Positions 31,911 to 44,077 of a stretch of 64,000 bases of DNA are shown piece by piece (positions within the stretch are counted from its first letter, which is position 1; each line of letters opens with the position of its first letter). This DNA is from Craspedostauros australis (Eukaryota > Bacillariophyta > Bacillariophyceae > Mastogloiales > Achnanthaceae): contig JAMXDE010000043.1 in assembly GCA_026770025.1 (NCBI GenBank), forward strand, positions 496,001-560,000, given 5' to 3'. A program made the translations under genes and the position numbers. The notes under the pieces were generated by a model. It had not been told where the DNA came from, made no database searches, and saw only the letters and a program-made list of their open reading frames with translations.

Positions 31911-34689
31911 ATGGTGGCGGATGAGACTGACGCACTAAACAATAGAGGTGAAAATCCCCCAATGGGCGGCGGAGAAACACATCACAGGAGGGCACCACCG
32001 TTGGGCAAAATGGGTGATGTGAACCGAGATAAAGACGCGCTGAGGAAGGCCACCGCTACAACCGCGGTCGACGCTTGGGCTGCCATTGGTACCAGTCTGA
32101 ACTAAATGTGTCATACAAGTCCGACTACGAGCAAGAATACAACTTCAAGTTCATCAACGACGGAAATTGGAACTCATCAGCACGCACAAATCGAGAACTG
32201 GGCATCGGTAACGAACGTGCGCATACAGGGACATCACACATTGCTGGCCTCCAAGCACCTTGGATGGTGCAGCCGCTGGAGGCAGGCCGTTTGCTCCATG
32301 CGAACATGGTATGCTAGCAATTCCAGAGAGTCACTCGATTTGAAAGAGACTGTGGTTTGAGCAAGGCACCGTGTTCGCTTTACTTCAGGCATCCATCCTT
32401 CTGTAGATGTTTGCAGGAACAGGATGGCCCCACTTGTTGCTCCTCTCCGCCCCACCATCGTGCTGTGAATCGAGACCATCCCCAGCGAATGAGTTCATTG
32501 GTGGCGGACTACCATCAGGTACAGCTGGTCTTGTCAACATTGGATGCAAGTCTCATGTCGTCTCCGGCCATCGAAATTGAAGGCGCTGTACCTTGGCTGC
32601 CAATAAATTCCACGGCTGTCTACTCCCCGGATTGGGAACTGGATGAGTATTGACAGCGCCCACCGAGTGGAGAACCAACGAGGAGGGAGAGCCATGCGGT
32701 CACGTTCGCCGAGAGTGGTCAAGCGCCCCCCTTCACACGTGCCGACAGAACGGATCGGTTGCTCGGATGTCATTATCGGCGTGGTTGTTGTTGAGCATTG
32801 CCGTTCATCCCTCATTACGGCGCATGAATTGTGATGGTCGCCAACTGACTCAGGCGATGAAGGCAGGGTCACCTTGCAACTGGAGTCCGTGAGCCGATCG
32901 CCAGACAAGAAAGCTGATTTCTTCGTTCTTTTTCGCAGCCGACGAAGACCGGATGGTCACAGCTCTGTTGCTCTTCCGCCCGAGGATGGATCAGACTCCG
33001 CCTGACCACTCTCGCCTGAGGTCTTGGTGCTGTACACCAATTCCTTAGTTCGCGATCTACGCGTTGGGATGGATTGAAGTGTATCTCTCTATCGTTGTAC
33101 AGTTGTCACTCCCTCAAGCAATCATGAAGGGCAACAGATGTGGCACCACATCTGTCCCCCAGGCATCGCCTGCGCCGGTTCCATTTTACACGTGACAGTG
33201 CGCAGTCTCGGCAGCAACCTGGCACAGAGTCTCACCACAAGGCCACTTTGCTGTACCACGCCATCTTCGTCCCCAAGGCCTTAGAATCCCGTTCCACGCG
33301 AACAAGATCGCTGCGTCTCCCCATCACCCACGGCCTGTTCGACAGTTTGCGATGACCTCATCTTGCTCACTTTATTGATCAGCTTTCTGATTTCTCTGTC
33401 TTGTTGCTCCGTCAACAAGCCACTTTTTGCTCCTTGCATCTTTTTCACCTGGCGTACCCGCAAGGACGCATGCGTGTACTGCATGGTACGAAGCGCATAA
33501 AGTATGAACGTCGTCTCCATTCAACCATCGAACTGCAGGCGTGTATCGTAAGGCGCACCGACACTCTTTCGTTGATACCAGTTGTAAAGCTCCATGCATC
33601 CTTGCAAATGAAGGCTGAGGATCCTGTCTTTCATGTTCTTCCCTTCTCCGCCACACATCAACGTATGTAGATACCGGTGCGGCTCTGTCCACGTGGGGGC
33701 AGATGGAGACTTGTATGAAGATGGAATGCTTCACGGCCGGTTGGGGCATGTACCCTTCTTTCGATGGAAGGTTCACGGACATGTTGTCTGCCATTGCAAC
33801 TGCGCAGTCTTCGAGTTCCATTCCTTGCCCTTCGGACATGTGAATCCACAAGGCTCTCCTTCTCTGGTGCCGTGTCGAAGTGCTCTCGTGTTCTCACATT
33901 CTTCTATTCCATTGCCGTGATGCTCCATTCACTCCAATTGAGCACTCCACGATCACGATCGTTTCTCGTTGGGCCCGATCTGTGCGCCCTTCGTGCATTG
34001 GTTTCTGCGCCAAGACAGCAAGATTGCCATCGCAGGGCGCCCTTGGCGAGTTCTGCCACCTCCTCTTGTGAAGCGGAGAGGAAGCCTTGCCGTCTTTTCC
34101 TGCCGGGCCAGGCGGCGCAACTCATCCCCTACTCCGCAACAGATGCGATGCTGTTGACGATTGAGGCGCATCGCCGTTTCCTGGGCCGAACATCGTGCAT
34201 CGAGCGCTGTAGCTGCCATCATGCCGCGTCCACACCATCCCGCTGCTGTTGCGTTGTCCTTACTTTGACTTTGACTTCCACTTTGACTTCCATTTCCATC
34301 TCCATTTCATCCGACTCTCTTCTCATAATATTTGATTCTTCAAGCCCAGCCGGTGAGTCGCTGATCATCTCCACATGATTGGAATGAGTGACAATCATTT
34401 ATGATGCGAGCATTGCCGTATCCAATCATGCGATACCGTGAGGTTATGCCAGCGATGAAACGATCTTCGCCGACTTGCTTTTGACCCATTGCGCCATCGG
34501 TAAAGTCGCGGAGAAGATACAAGAGTGCGAAATCCATGCATCGACTCACCCATCAATTATTCCCTTTGATCGTGTCACGATCGTCCCGACATCTCCGATA
34601 TGTCGTCATTCTCGTATATCCCGTCTATCTCATCTCTCCACTCGTACGTATCTGCACCATCGATAGCCCCAACACAGAATCTGTTAAAA
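31911..34689. other. Intergenic, 2.8 kb without a supportable gene
   Basis: Many short overlapping frames occur on both strands (for example 32534-32908 minus, 33372-33851 minus, 33953-34222 minus), but none shows motifs or a consistent frame. The region could hold decayed mobile sequence. The last part must contain the promoter of the GMC oxidoreductase gene. Confidence 0.45.
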
Positions 34690-36381
34690 ATGCCTTTCAA
34701 ACCATCGTCATCCACCGCCATCGTCGGTTGGATCTTCGCCTGTGCAATTTCTCTCACTTCGCTCGTCCCTATCAACGCCGACGACCCTATCAAAGAGTAC
34801 GACTACATCGTCGTCGGGGCCGGCAGCGCCGGAAGCATCGTGGCTTCGGAGCTTGCCGGTCGAAACAACGACGTGCTAGTCATCGAGGCCGGAGGCGATG
34901 AGTACGATCCGGCCATCGAGAATGTGAAGATGTACTTCGACGTGGCCTTCAATACTCCTGACTTCGGCTACCTCACCTGGCCGTATCAAAGCACTGAACA
35001 ACGGCCATTCAATTCCACGAACAACTTCACCTTTGCTTTGCCCAGAGGCAGGGCTCTCGGTGGATCCCATTCCATCAACGCGGCTGCCTTCACCACCGGG
35101 CACATGGACGATTTTGACATGCTCGCCGATACCCTCCACGACAACGATTGGAAGTGGAGATCGATCGTCAGATTCGTGAGGCGGATCCAGCGCACGTTGG
35201 ACTTCGTGCGTTTGGACAAGAACAATCAGGCCGGCGGTGATGAGTACGTGGAGTCGGCCGAGCGAGTCCTCGGCTTTGAATACAACCGGAACAAGTGCGA
35301 ACGCGGAGAGCAGAATGGCATCTGCCCCGCTCTGTGGACCGGATCCATCGATGAAAATGGTCTGGCCACCCGCAGCACCTCGTACGACGCCTTCCTGGAG
35401 GAGCTCATCGGTCGAAACAAGGTCGATCTCGTGACCTTCCATCAGGTGGAGAAGCTGCTGTTCGACGATGTGCACCCCACCAAGGTCGTTGGCGTGCGGG
35501 TCCTGAACACCCGATCGATGAGACACACCGAATACCACGCCCGCAAGGAGGTGATCCTGTCCAGCGGGACGTACAACACCCCGCAGATCCTCATGCTGAG
35601 CGGCATCGGTCCTGCTCAGGCCTTGCAGCAGCTCAACATTCCAGTCGTCGTGGAGTCGCCGGGAGTGGGGCAGAACCTCCGCGATCACTACTGCACCTTC
35701 ACCACGTGGAATCGTGTCACCCTGCCGGAGGAGTCGCCATTCCTCTTCCAAAGCCCCGTCTTCAACTTCTTCGGTCCCGAGACGGAGACGCAGACAACCT
35801 ACCAGTTCCAGATCTCTGGCACGTTCGGCTCCGTCCTTCACTTCCGCTCAAAGAGCGTCGGCGAAGTCAGGGTGCTATCCACCGATCCGATGGTGCCGGT
35901 GGAGATCGACCCCAACGCCGTTTCAACTGAGGCCGATCTCCAGGCGCTCGTGGATGGGTTGAAGGACTTCATCTTGCCCTTCTTCGGTGACCTGGTGGAC
36001 AAGGGAATAGTGTCCGTTGATTCGCTGGACCCAGCCGCAAGCGAGCAGGAGATCCGCGAATACATACTGGATGGCAACATCCTGAGCAGCCATCATGCTG
36101 TTGGCACGTGCAAGGTGGGACCGGACAGCGATCCGATGGCGGTCGTGGACTCCGACTTCAGGGTGCGAGGCACCACGAACCTGCGTGTTGTGGATGCGTC
36201 CGTGTTCCCCGTGGTCCCTTCCTCCAACACCAACTCACCGACGATGTCGATCGCTTTGTTGGCATCACGCAAGCTGCTGGCCACACCAAACATCTTCGAT
36301 GCGGCCGAGAGCGATGACGAAAGTGAAAGCGACGACCGCCGCCGGCTGCTGCGTTCGCGCGGAGGAGCAATGGAAGAGTGA
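34690..36381 (+). CDS. GMC-family FAD-dependent oxidoreductase, probably secreted
   Basis: This ORF encodes 563 aa from ATG 34690. The in-frame ATG at 34600 is less likely because starting at 34690 puts a signal peptide at the very N-terminus (hydrophobic IVGWIFACAISLTSLVP, then INADD). GMC enzymes oxidise alcohols or sugars using FAD. Visible family marks are the dinucleotide-binding YDYIVVGAGSAGS (residues ~37-49) with VIEAGG at 64-69, the first signature RGRALGGSHSINAAAF (119-134), and SGTYNTPQILMLSGIG (second signature). The active-site His is in HAVGTCKVG (H469), with the partner Asn in NTNSPTMSIA (N515). The length is normal for the family. The C-terminus adds an acidic/basic tail. The substrate cannot be read from sequence; choline dehydrogenase-like and aryl-alcohol oxidase-like are both possible. 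Confidence 0.9.
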   Translation: MPFKPSSSTAIVGWIFACAISLTSLVPINADDPIKEYDYIVVGAGSAGSIVASELAGRNNDVLVIEAGGDEYDPAIENVKMYFDVAFNTPDFGYLTWPYQSTEQRPFNSTNNFTFALPRGRALGGSHSINAAAFTTGHMDDFDMLADTLHDNDWKWRSIVRFVRRIQRTLDFVRLDKNNQAGGDEYVESAERVLGFEYNRNKCERGEQNGICPALWTGSIDENGLATRSTSYDAFLEELIGRNKVDLVTFHQVEKLLFDDVHPTKVVGVRVLNTRSMRHTEYHARKEVILSSGTYNTPQILMLSGIGPAQALQQLNIPVVVESPGVGQNLRDHYCTFTTWNRVTLPEESPFLFQSPVFNFFGPETETQTTYQFQISGTFGSVLHFRSKSVGEVRVLSTDPMVPVEIDPNAVSTEADLQALVDGLKDFILPFFGDLVDKGIVSVDSLDPAASEQEIREYILDGNILSSHHAVGTCKVGPDSDPMAVVDSDFRVRGTTNLRVVDASVFPVVPSSNTNSPTMSIALLASRKLLATPNIFDAAESDDESESDDRRRLLRSRGGAMEE

Positions 36382-37307
36382 TAGAGAGCCAGCAATCCTC
36401 CAGCAGTCTCTTTTGTGTCACCTCCACCCACGGACGGAGCCATCAAACAGGTATTATGAGCTGAGCCAACAAACCCGAACAGAGAAACCAAAGAAGGTTC
36501 GCACCAAGCAAACGTGCGCGTGCCACACCCTGAACATCGGTAGCAGAAGCAGAAGCAACACATCACAAACAACGAACACAGAGAAAGAGAAAATGAGAAC
36601 ACATCAAGAACAAGCGACAGAATCCTTTCCAAACAGATTTAAGTACATACATAGCGTCATTATTACATGTTAGTCGAGCATGTCGTCAGATCGACTTGTG
36701 GCGAAGTTCGAGTTTGGTCCTTCGCCTTTCTGTTGGACGGCACAATCAGGAATGTCTGACAAAACACAGCGAAGCCGGTCATCATAGTTGCTATATAGTA
36801 AGCGACTCCATCCGCTGTGTTGCGTCACCACTTTGGCCCGTAGAACCCATGAACTGCGTGTCTCGTGAGATACAATTATGGTCCGTGGGCTTTGTCGGAC
36901 TTGTTTGGACATTCGTGTGGACTACGCTAAATAGGCCCTCCAAACCAAACAAGCACCATCGGCACCGGTCATTGGGGTTGGTGTCTCTTTGTGTTTTCAT
37001 CGCCTGTCCCCTTTGTTTGGTAGACTTGTCGCCATGTTTTCGCTGTTCTTCCCCAATGCTTCGCGATGGACTAGGCGCCGCACAGCCAAGCACCTTTCTG
37101 ATTGAAGGCAGTTGCATCACAAAACACGATGGCACATGCGCACATTCAGCAAGCGAGAAGACATTGTTGGAATTGAGCAAGCACCAACAGTCACAACCGC
37201 AACAGCAACAAGGGCAACGCACATACTACTATTCTATAATACCCCATCCGCAAACCAAGCACGTCCACTACCCTGACCAGTTGATCCAGCGACCGACATT
37301 CGTCGCG
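36382..37307. other. Intergenic upstream of the 7TM gene
   Basis: The frame of the next gene stays open back to 36696, but the extra peptide is compositionally unlike the 7TM protein and includes a poly-Gln run, so it is taken as leader DNA. No other gene is seen. Confidence 0.5.
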
Positions 37308-38672
37308 ATGAGCACCGTTTACCACGATACCGTGCATCCGGAATTTGCGGAATGGCAGCAAATCGTGATCGTCGTGTCGGGCGCCATCACCGGCTTTCTG
37401 TCGCTGATGAGCTCCGCGACGATCCTGTGCCTCATCATTGCTGATTTGGACCGCAAATTCGCCAAGGTCAAATACAGATTCCTGTTGGGCCTCAGTGTCG
37501 CCGATGCCATCGGATCGATAACCTTCATGGTGTGGAGCCTGCCCGTGCCGCAGAACTCTCCAAATGTCTGGGGAGCCTTGGGCAACGACACAACATGCGC
37601 CGCGCAAGGCTTCGTCCTGCAGTTGTCAACCATGGGAGCATTCTACAATGCGGCGCTGTCCCATTTCTTCTACAGGTCGATCTGCCATGGAACTTCCGAC
37701 GACGAATACTACTTCAGCGGATGGGAGCTTGGCTGGCACATCGTGGGAATCTTCATTCCCTGCATCACGGCGCTGCTCGGAGTGGCCATGGGCGTGGCCA
37801 ACTTCACGAGCGTCGGCTGCTGGTACGGTCCCCACCCGCCTGGCTGTCTGCACGACGACGCAGTCGAGTGCATACGAGGCGAGAACGGCTTCGTCGTCGG
37901 CTGGTTGTTCGTCGGCGTTCCAACATGCGCGCTGCTGGTGGTCGTCGGCTGGTGCATGTGGAAGATCCAGCATGAGGTGGCGACTGTCGTGGAAAGGGTG
38001 AAATCCAATTCCGGCGACTCGACGTGGCGCAGCTCCAAAGCCAAAGGCAGCGGCAACGATAGAAATACAGCGCAAGAGGGCACCGAGTGTCGGGATAAAC
38101 TCCGGAAAGGTGCCCATGACAGCAGCCAGACTGAGGATGGCAACCTGGATGGTGACAATGGTCACAATACCGATGCGGCTGATCATTCCACCCTCGGTCT
38201 GGAACAACGAGTCAAGGAAGTGGCGCAACAGGCCTATTGGTATTTCGCCATCTACTTCATCACGCATGTGTTCGGCTTTCCAATGTTCTTCATGGAATCG
38301 GTTGGGTTGCCACAGCAATTCTGGCTTTCGTGGCTGCTGATGGTCACATACCCGTCGCAAGGAATGGGCAATTTATTCATCTTCATCCGACCTCGCGTCT
38401 TGAACGTCCAGAGGAAGTACCCATCGTACACGTACGCCAATGCGCTGTATGCTTCGATCTTCCGGTACGATCAACTGCTCTCAGTATCCGAGCAAATATC
38501 ATCCGGTGCTGCCTCATCGCAGATACAGTCGGTTGTTGAAGCAATTGGTGCTGATGCGGATACTGCGACTGTGGGTGCGGCTGTGGGTGCGACTGTGGGT
38601 GTTGGTGGGAGAATGTCAACAGGTGTCAAAAAGGAGATGGTTGGCAAGCGCGAAAACAGAAGACAGAAGTAG
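37308..38672 (+). CDS. Seven-transmembrane receptor-like protein (GPCR-like)
   Basis: This ORF encodes 454 aa from ATG 37308, chosen because it leaves a short acidic N-terminus before the first helix. Hydrophobic segments lie at about 18-45, 58-79, 99-123, 142-164, 196-220, 307-330 and 338-361, giving seven. The stretch between helices 5 and 6 (~225-300) is a long hydrophilic Ser/Asp/Asn-rich loop, as in the third intracellular loop of GPCRs. Cys97 before helix 3 and Cys171/Cys180 in the loop after helix 4 could form the usual disulfide. The layout (LSVADAIGSITFMVW in helix 2, GNLFIFIRPR at the end of helix 7) recalls cAMP-receptor/secretin-like receptors of protists. The tail is low-complexity and basic. 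Ligand and coupling are unknown. Confidence 0.75.
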   Translation: MSTVYHDTVHPEFAEWQQIVIVVSGAITGFLSLMSSATILCLIIADLDRKFAKVKYRFLLGLSVADAIGSITFMVWSLPVPQNSPNVWGALGNDTTCAAQGFVLQLSTMGAFYNAALSHFFYRSICHGTSDDEYYFSGWELGWHIVGIFIPCITALLGVAMGVANFTSVGCWYGPHPPGCLHDDAVECIRGENGFVVGWLFVGVPTCALLVVVGWCMWKIQHEVATVVERVKSNSGDSTWRSSKAKGSGNDRNTAQEGTECRDKLRKGAHDSSQTEDGNLDGDNGHNTDAADHSTLGLEQRVKEVAQQAYWYFAIYFITHVFGFPMFFMESVGLPQQFWLSWLLMVTYPSQGMGNLFIFIRPRVLNVQRKYPSYTYANALYASIFRYDQLLSVSEQISSGAASSQIQSVVEAIGADADTATVGAAVGATVGVGGRMSTGVKKEMVGKRENRRQK

Positions 38673-39266
38673 AGAGGAAGGTGACCGTGCAACAAACCAA
38701 GGAGGCATTGATAACACTCCTCGATGGGAATACACAGACACGCAGCGCAATACTTTACTTTCAGAAAATAACATCATAGCATGATGCAATAGGTCGTGTG
38801 TGGTCCCACAAATCTTTTGCTGGCAACGAGCCGATACTAAAATGGATTGGAAGTGGAGGATGCAGATGGCGAAAGTGATGTGAACAAGAGATGGAGTAGG
38901 GATGGTCGGATGAGAAGAATTCGTCCACAAAGCTGCGGATGTTGTTTGATTGTTCGGAGAAAGTTCCATTCCTCCCGATGCTCGCCATCGACTCCATCAT
39001 CCTTTTTGCGAATGGACAATTTCAAGTTTCGGCCAAAACCACTGACACGACTCAGATCTCCCCAAAACTTGTCATCAACAACTGGAAATGGCAAAAATAT
39101 GTTTTGTCATTCTTGGGAAAAGCCACAAGAAACTCAGTTCAGGGAGTTGGAATGAAATGAACGGTAAATGGCGACAAAAAAGCAATATCATCACAAAAAT
39201 CAGACAGAATCTGCCGAATGGTTCAAGCGCCTGCGGCGCCTCACGTTCACTTCCGTACACGATTGG
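38673..39266. other. Intergenic up to transposon B
   Basis: No gene is supportable here. An A-box-like stretch near 39211-39228 was examined as a tRNA start and rejected. Confidence 0.5.
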
Positions 39267-39269
39267 TAT

Positions 39270-39423
39270 GAGCCCGATCAGTGAGTCGACCTGCACTTTG
39301 AAATGGACATTCTAACTTTTCATCTGAGATATCCAAACCAAGCACATATTCGTAATCCTTATAATCTCATTATACATAATTAACCGTTACATTTTTTGTT
39401 AGATCTTTATTTTAAGTTTTATG
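39270..39423 (+). repeat. Transposon B left terminal inverted repeat
   Basis: Inverted relative to 45750-45904. The CTGCACTTTGAAATGGAC block and CCAAGCACATATTCGTAATCC match exactly, and the middle has diverged. Confidence 0.85.
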
Positions 39424-39741
39424 GAGTGATCTATGTGTGCATAGCAGTCACGTGGGTCCAACAGCACAAAACCCGTTGTTGTTGGCAGAAGGTTCTATGA
39501 TGTTCTCATGTATTTATCGTGAGGTGATCAGTCACGGACTTGCTTCCGAAGGTGTCAGTCGTTTGGTACGCGTTAATTACACGTTAGCATGTGGCACCTG
39601 ATTCCACATTCTGCTCGTCACAAAACACATCACACAAAACACATCATCTCCATCATTTCGCAAAATCGCGCCACACTTTGGCTCCATTCACAACTTTCCT
39701 CTGCACACTCGCCCTTTCGCTCCATGCCCGTTCTTGTCACA

Positions 39742-39848
<107 letters not shown>

Positions 39849-39981
39849 TGCTGTTGTTGTTGTTGTTGTCACCAGGTGGTTGGCCTTTCATCGTATGCTC
39901 TCCTTCCTCACTTCGTCTCAACCTCTGCAGTTCATCACATCCAACGAGCAAACAGCACTACTCTCCACCAACAACTCCACC

Positions 39982-42900
39982 ATGCCTCTCTCCACCACCA
40001 CCAAGGCCCTCTCCAAGGATGCTAACCCCTCCCCCAGTAAGAAACCCCGTTCTGCTCGCCTTGCATCTGCTCCTCCTTTCGATTCGAAGGGGGGCTTGCT
40101 GCCTACTGTCGAGCAACTGTTGCCTGACAAGCCATCCGCTGCATTGGGGAAGCCGAGCACCATCACGCAAGTGATTGATGTGAAGCCAATACTTGCAGCG
40201 GATGGCAACCTTGTCCCGAACGGTACGCATGCGCACGCTCGCGAGCTGCATGTGTATGTCCACATCCTTGACAACAACGGAGGCGTCTTTGACGAATCCA
40301 ATGTCAGGGTGCGTTCGGAGGGACGAGGTGTCGGCGATGGGACTTTGGTGAGCGTTGTCGTGAACGCGCCACCCCCGCCTGCTATGGCCGACGTTGCACC
40401 ACCTGTCGAGCCTGCCCCACCAGCGAGGCTCCCTCGTCGCTGCAATGCTGTTGTTGCTGGGGGCTACGCAGATGCCTCTGGCGACAGTGACAGCACGTAC
40501 GACGACAACTACAAGAAGGAGGGGCCGCGCGCCAGCAGGAACAGGAGAGGAGGCCAGTTCGGGTACGATCTGGAAGAGGCGGGAATCTGGAGGCGCGACG
40601 CCATCGTTCGTGTGATGGCAGCGCTTCGATCTAACCTAGATCCAAAACTGTTGCAGCTCATGCCGAAAAAAGGGTTCGTCCTCGCAGGCAGACATGATCG
40701 AACCGTCTGGAGCTATGTGAAACAGATGTGGAATGTCGTATCGTCCGCGCTTTGGACTGTCCTGCTTCCAGAAGAAGAGGTGCCAACTTGTCAAATGGAA
40801 CAGGTGGTTGCATACGTACGAGGCAATGTGGAGCTTCCGCCAATCATGTTGGCGCCCAATCTGTACACCCTGGGTTTGCTCGGCGTGTTATCTCGTTATC
40901 GTACACGGCGAAATCACACGAGTCCTTCAAGAGAGATCAAGTCTTTCAGGACGAGGGTGACAAGCTGGTGAGTGAAGACACTGTTTGGGTTGAGTGACTT
41001 CTGATTCTATGTTATCTTCATTGAGTTGTATCTCATGTTGCTGTCTTCAAGGTCAGCTCTCGGTCATTGCACCTCTGCGATCTTGTTCTGATGTGGAGAT
41101 GACCCATGATGTGGCGATGATGTCTTCTGTGTCGACGTCACTCATCACTGTCCCATGGCTCTGTCGATTCCACATTCCATTGATGATGCTTGAGGTCATC
41201 GAGTGTGTTGTCATTTCAGGTTTAGTTGGGAAGTATATCAGGTCGAATTGGGCATCACATATTTGCCGGGCGATGGCCAGACCGAATCTCTGATGTTCTC
41301 CCTAGTGTGTCCCTCTTATGCCGAAAATCATGTGTCGGAGTAAAGCATCGTTTCAGCACATACCAGGACAGACTATTCAGAAAACGAATCAGGTGAATAA
41401 AGCGTTGTGCTAATACGGCGAAACTACGTCGTCTGTCACAGTGAGAGCTGCCTTGGCCATGTCCGCGCCCCACACACTGTGTACTGCTATCTTGGGCAAG
41501 CAGGCACATGGACTATCGGAGGAACAGAAGGCGCGCATGCTTCCCAAACGCGACACGATCACACGCAGTCAGACAGACACCTTGCGACGCTACTACGACA
41601 TGATGAGCCACGGTGAAAGCATTCCACTACGAGTTCTTCAGTACCGTGTGAGTGCCTGCAATCTCTCTGGCGTGGTGTCCTTCCTCATGACAACAACAAC
41701 ATACAAGGCAGGGTTAAGTCACACGGTACAGTATGGTGGAGTTGCATTTGAAAATGTCCCAGTGTTCGATCGAGGTGGCATGACCATCCAAGAATTATTC
41801 GGCATGTACTCGTCCACAACTAACAACCCAGTAGGAAGGCCTGCGTTCGCTACAATGACCAACCTCCTCACACGCAAAAGCAAGATCAAGACAGGGCTTT
41901 CTTCCTTTGAGAGCTATTTCTGGATGGCCACGGAGAAACTGAAACAGGCAATTTCGCGCCTAGTCGACCTGCTGAAGGCTAAGTATGAAGTGGGGGGCGA
42001 GGAGAAAAACGATGCCAATGACAAGACCCACCATGACAACAATGAGCCAGATGACGTCATCTCACCACATGTGCGCACAGCAGAGTCCCTCTCGCATGCG
42101 CTCGAACTGCTTGTTGTGTTCGTCAAATGGGAATTCACCGCGTCGCACATGCAGCATGAGTGTGACGACCCCATGCATTCGGCTGCGTTCGCACTCATCA
42201 CCGGAAAGGAGAAGAAGAAGGCAACAACCACATCAACCAATCAACGCAAACCACGCACCAACAAGCACAAGAACAAGCGCAAGAAGACCACCACCATCAC
42301 AAACGACACTCCAAACGTCACAAGTGACATTCCTGTGGTCACAACAAACGAACAACCGCGTAAAGTATGCAACCGTTGTGGCGCAGCAATGCGATTTGTG
42401 AATGATCGTTTTGTCCCATTCGTCGAAATGCTTAAGGACAACGAACTCGCAGAACACAAGGGCGAATTGCAATCAATGCTTGCGGCAGCGCCGGGATTCG
42501 CTGATGAAATCATTAATTACATGGCTCACAAAGTGCGTGCCAAAGTTCAATTCGGACAAATCGCTTTTTATCAATCCCAGCTCAACGAAAAGCCTGAAAG
42601 AGCCTATGTGGTACTCGACCATAAGCAAAAAATTCTACCGACCGGCCAAGGCGAAGCCCAACAAGAATATTGGGGGAAGAAGGGGATGTCACTGCTTGGG
42701 GCGATGGTCATCAAGTGTCGCAATGACATTTTTACTTATCGGTTCATCGACATTGTGGTCGGTGGAAGACCAACACAAGACACACTTCAAGTTGGTGGAC
42801 TGCTGGAGATTGTGCAAAAAAAGGTCAAAGACATTCACCCATCCGTGACTGAAATCATCCTACAGAGCGATAACGCGTGTTGCTTTGCCAGTCACGAGCA

Positions 42901-44077
42901 CATCGCGCTCATCACATCGGTACTCAACAAGAACCTTGCGACACGAAAAGCAGCCAAAATCATCGCGTGGATCTACACGGAGGCCCAAACCGGTAAGAGC
43001 ATGCTGGACACCCACTTCGCGTTCATCACCCGTGTACTGCGAAAATACGTGCAAAGCGGACGTGACATCAAGACCGCCCGCCAACTCTACGAAGCACTGA
43101 AAGCTGGTAGCATCGCGGGTACCACCACAGTACTGGTCAACGCGTCGTCCCTCCAAGGCAACATCACCACGCTTCCTGGCGCACCAAAACAACGATTCCG
43201 CGCGAATGGACAACAGGTACGTCAAACTCACGAGGTGAAGTATGATGATGACCAGGCGCGGTTGGTGGCTGCATCTGGTATCACAGAAGACGTCGTGGTC
43301 AAGAGCGCTGAATGGGAAGGGTGGATCATCAACGAGTTGGGTGTCATCGAGGACCGAACGTTCACGTCCGACAAGCTGCCGATAACGTCCGAATCGTTCA
43401 GGAAGACGGATAAGACGCGAAAACTCGGGCGCACAGCAGCAGAGAGCAAGGCACTGGCGTTCGGCAAAGCCATCGCAGACGGACAACAACATCTACCATC
43501 CGATCACACCACAGCGCTACAAGACCAGACCGCGGAAACAGAACATCCACCACTTGCAGTGCCAGGCTGGGCAAGCAAAACAACGCGCAAACCAGCGGAA
43601 CTACCAGAATACATCGCGGACAAATTGAAGGACATCAGTGAAGCGTCCGCGAAGGACCCGAAAAACAGACCGTCCGAACACGAAGCACACGAGCAATTGA
43701 TGGACGACAACAGGACCAAAACTGACTGGTACGTACAACTGCACGCAAATCCCATGCGCGTGAAAGCGTCGCTGTCTGCAGCGTACAACGCCAAACAATG
43801 CAAGGAAAAGAAGGAGGCTGCCCTCATCAAGACGGAAACCACCACCAACCCAACAGGCAACACAACAGCAACAGCAACAGCATCTGCAATTGTGGCGACC
43901 CGCGATGCGCCAGCTGAAACACAGGAGGAACGAAGAGAGGAGGAGTTGCAGAGAGAAGAAGAGGAGCTGGATCATCAGATGTGGTGTGATGCTGACACAC
44001 TGAAGGCCAACACAGAAAGTGAGGCTGTGTTGGATGATGGGACAGAAAATTGTGATGGGCACGTACTGCCGCGATAA
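39982..44077 (+). pseudogene. Transposon B transposase, split by an insertion
   Basis: The first part starts at ATG 39982 (MPLSTTTKALSK) and matches the A protein up to about 40880 (LAPNLY). The second part resumes at about 41435 (VRAALAMSAP) and runs 878 codons to 44077. Between them lies ~0.55 kb of unrelated repeat that ends the first frame at 40971. The second part is intact and has a VCNRC pair, then VLDHKQKILPTGQGEAQQEY (Asp codon at 42617), EIILQSDNACCFAS (Asp at 42869) and WIYTEAQTGKSMLDTHF (Glu at 42980, Asp at 43007). Two Asp after beta strands followed by Glu fit an RNase H-fold DDE transposase, but I cannot assign it to a named superfamily. Splicing out of the insert is not excluded. 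Confidence 0.75.
40885..41435 (-). mobile_element. Repeat inserted in transposon B's gene
   Basis: This sequence is absent from the aligned gene in transposon A. Its middle (about 41070-41310) resembles 60715-60960, sharing TTCTGATGTGGAG, CACATTCC...TTGATGATG and an AGACC-AAT-TCTGATG block. On the minus strand both copies can be read as a related peptide containing IINGMWN / IINGIWN then HGT. They look like fragments of one mobile-element protein. The exact ends are not clear. Confidence 0.6.

Noticed and set aside
36696-37307. 204-codon extension of the 7TM ORF
   Set aside because: Its composition is unlike a receptor N-terminus, and the ATG at 37308 gives a normal short N-terminus before helix 1.
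39205-39266. A-box-like stretch (CTGCCGAATGGTTCAAGCG) resembling the start of a tRNA-Ser or tRNA-Leu, interrupted by transposon B
   Set aside because: No anticodon stem can be formed from the following bases, and the other side of transposon B (from 45907) has no B-box or acceptor sequence to complete it.
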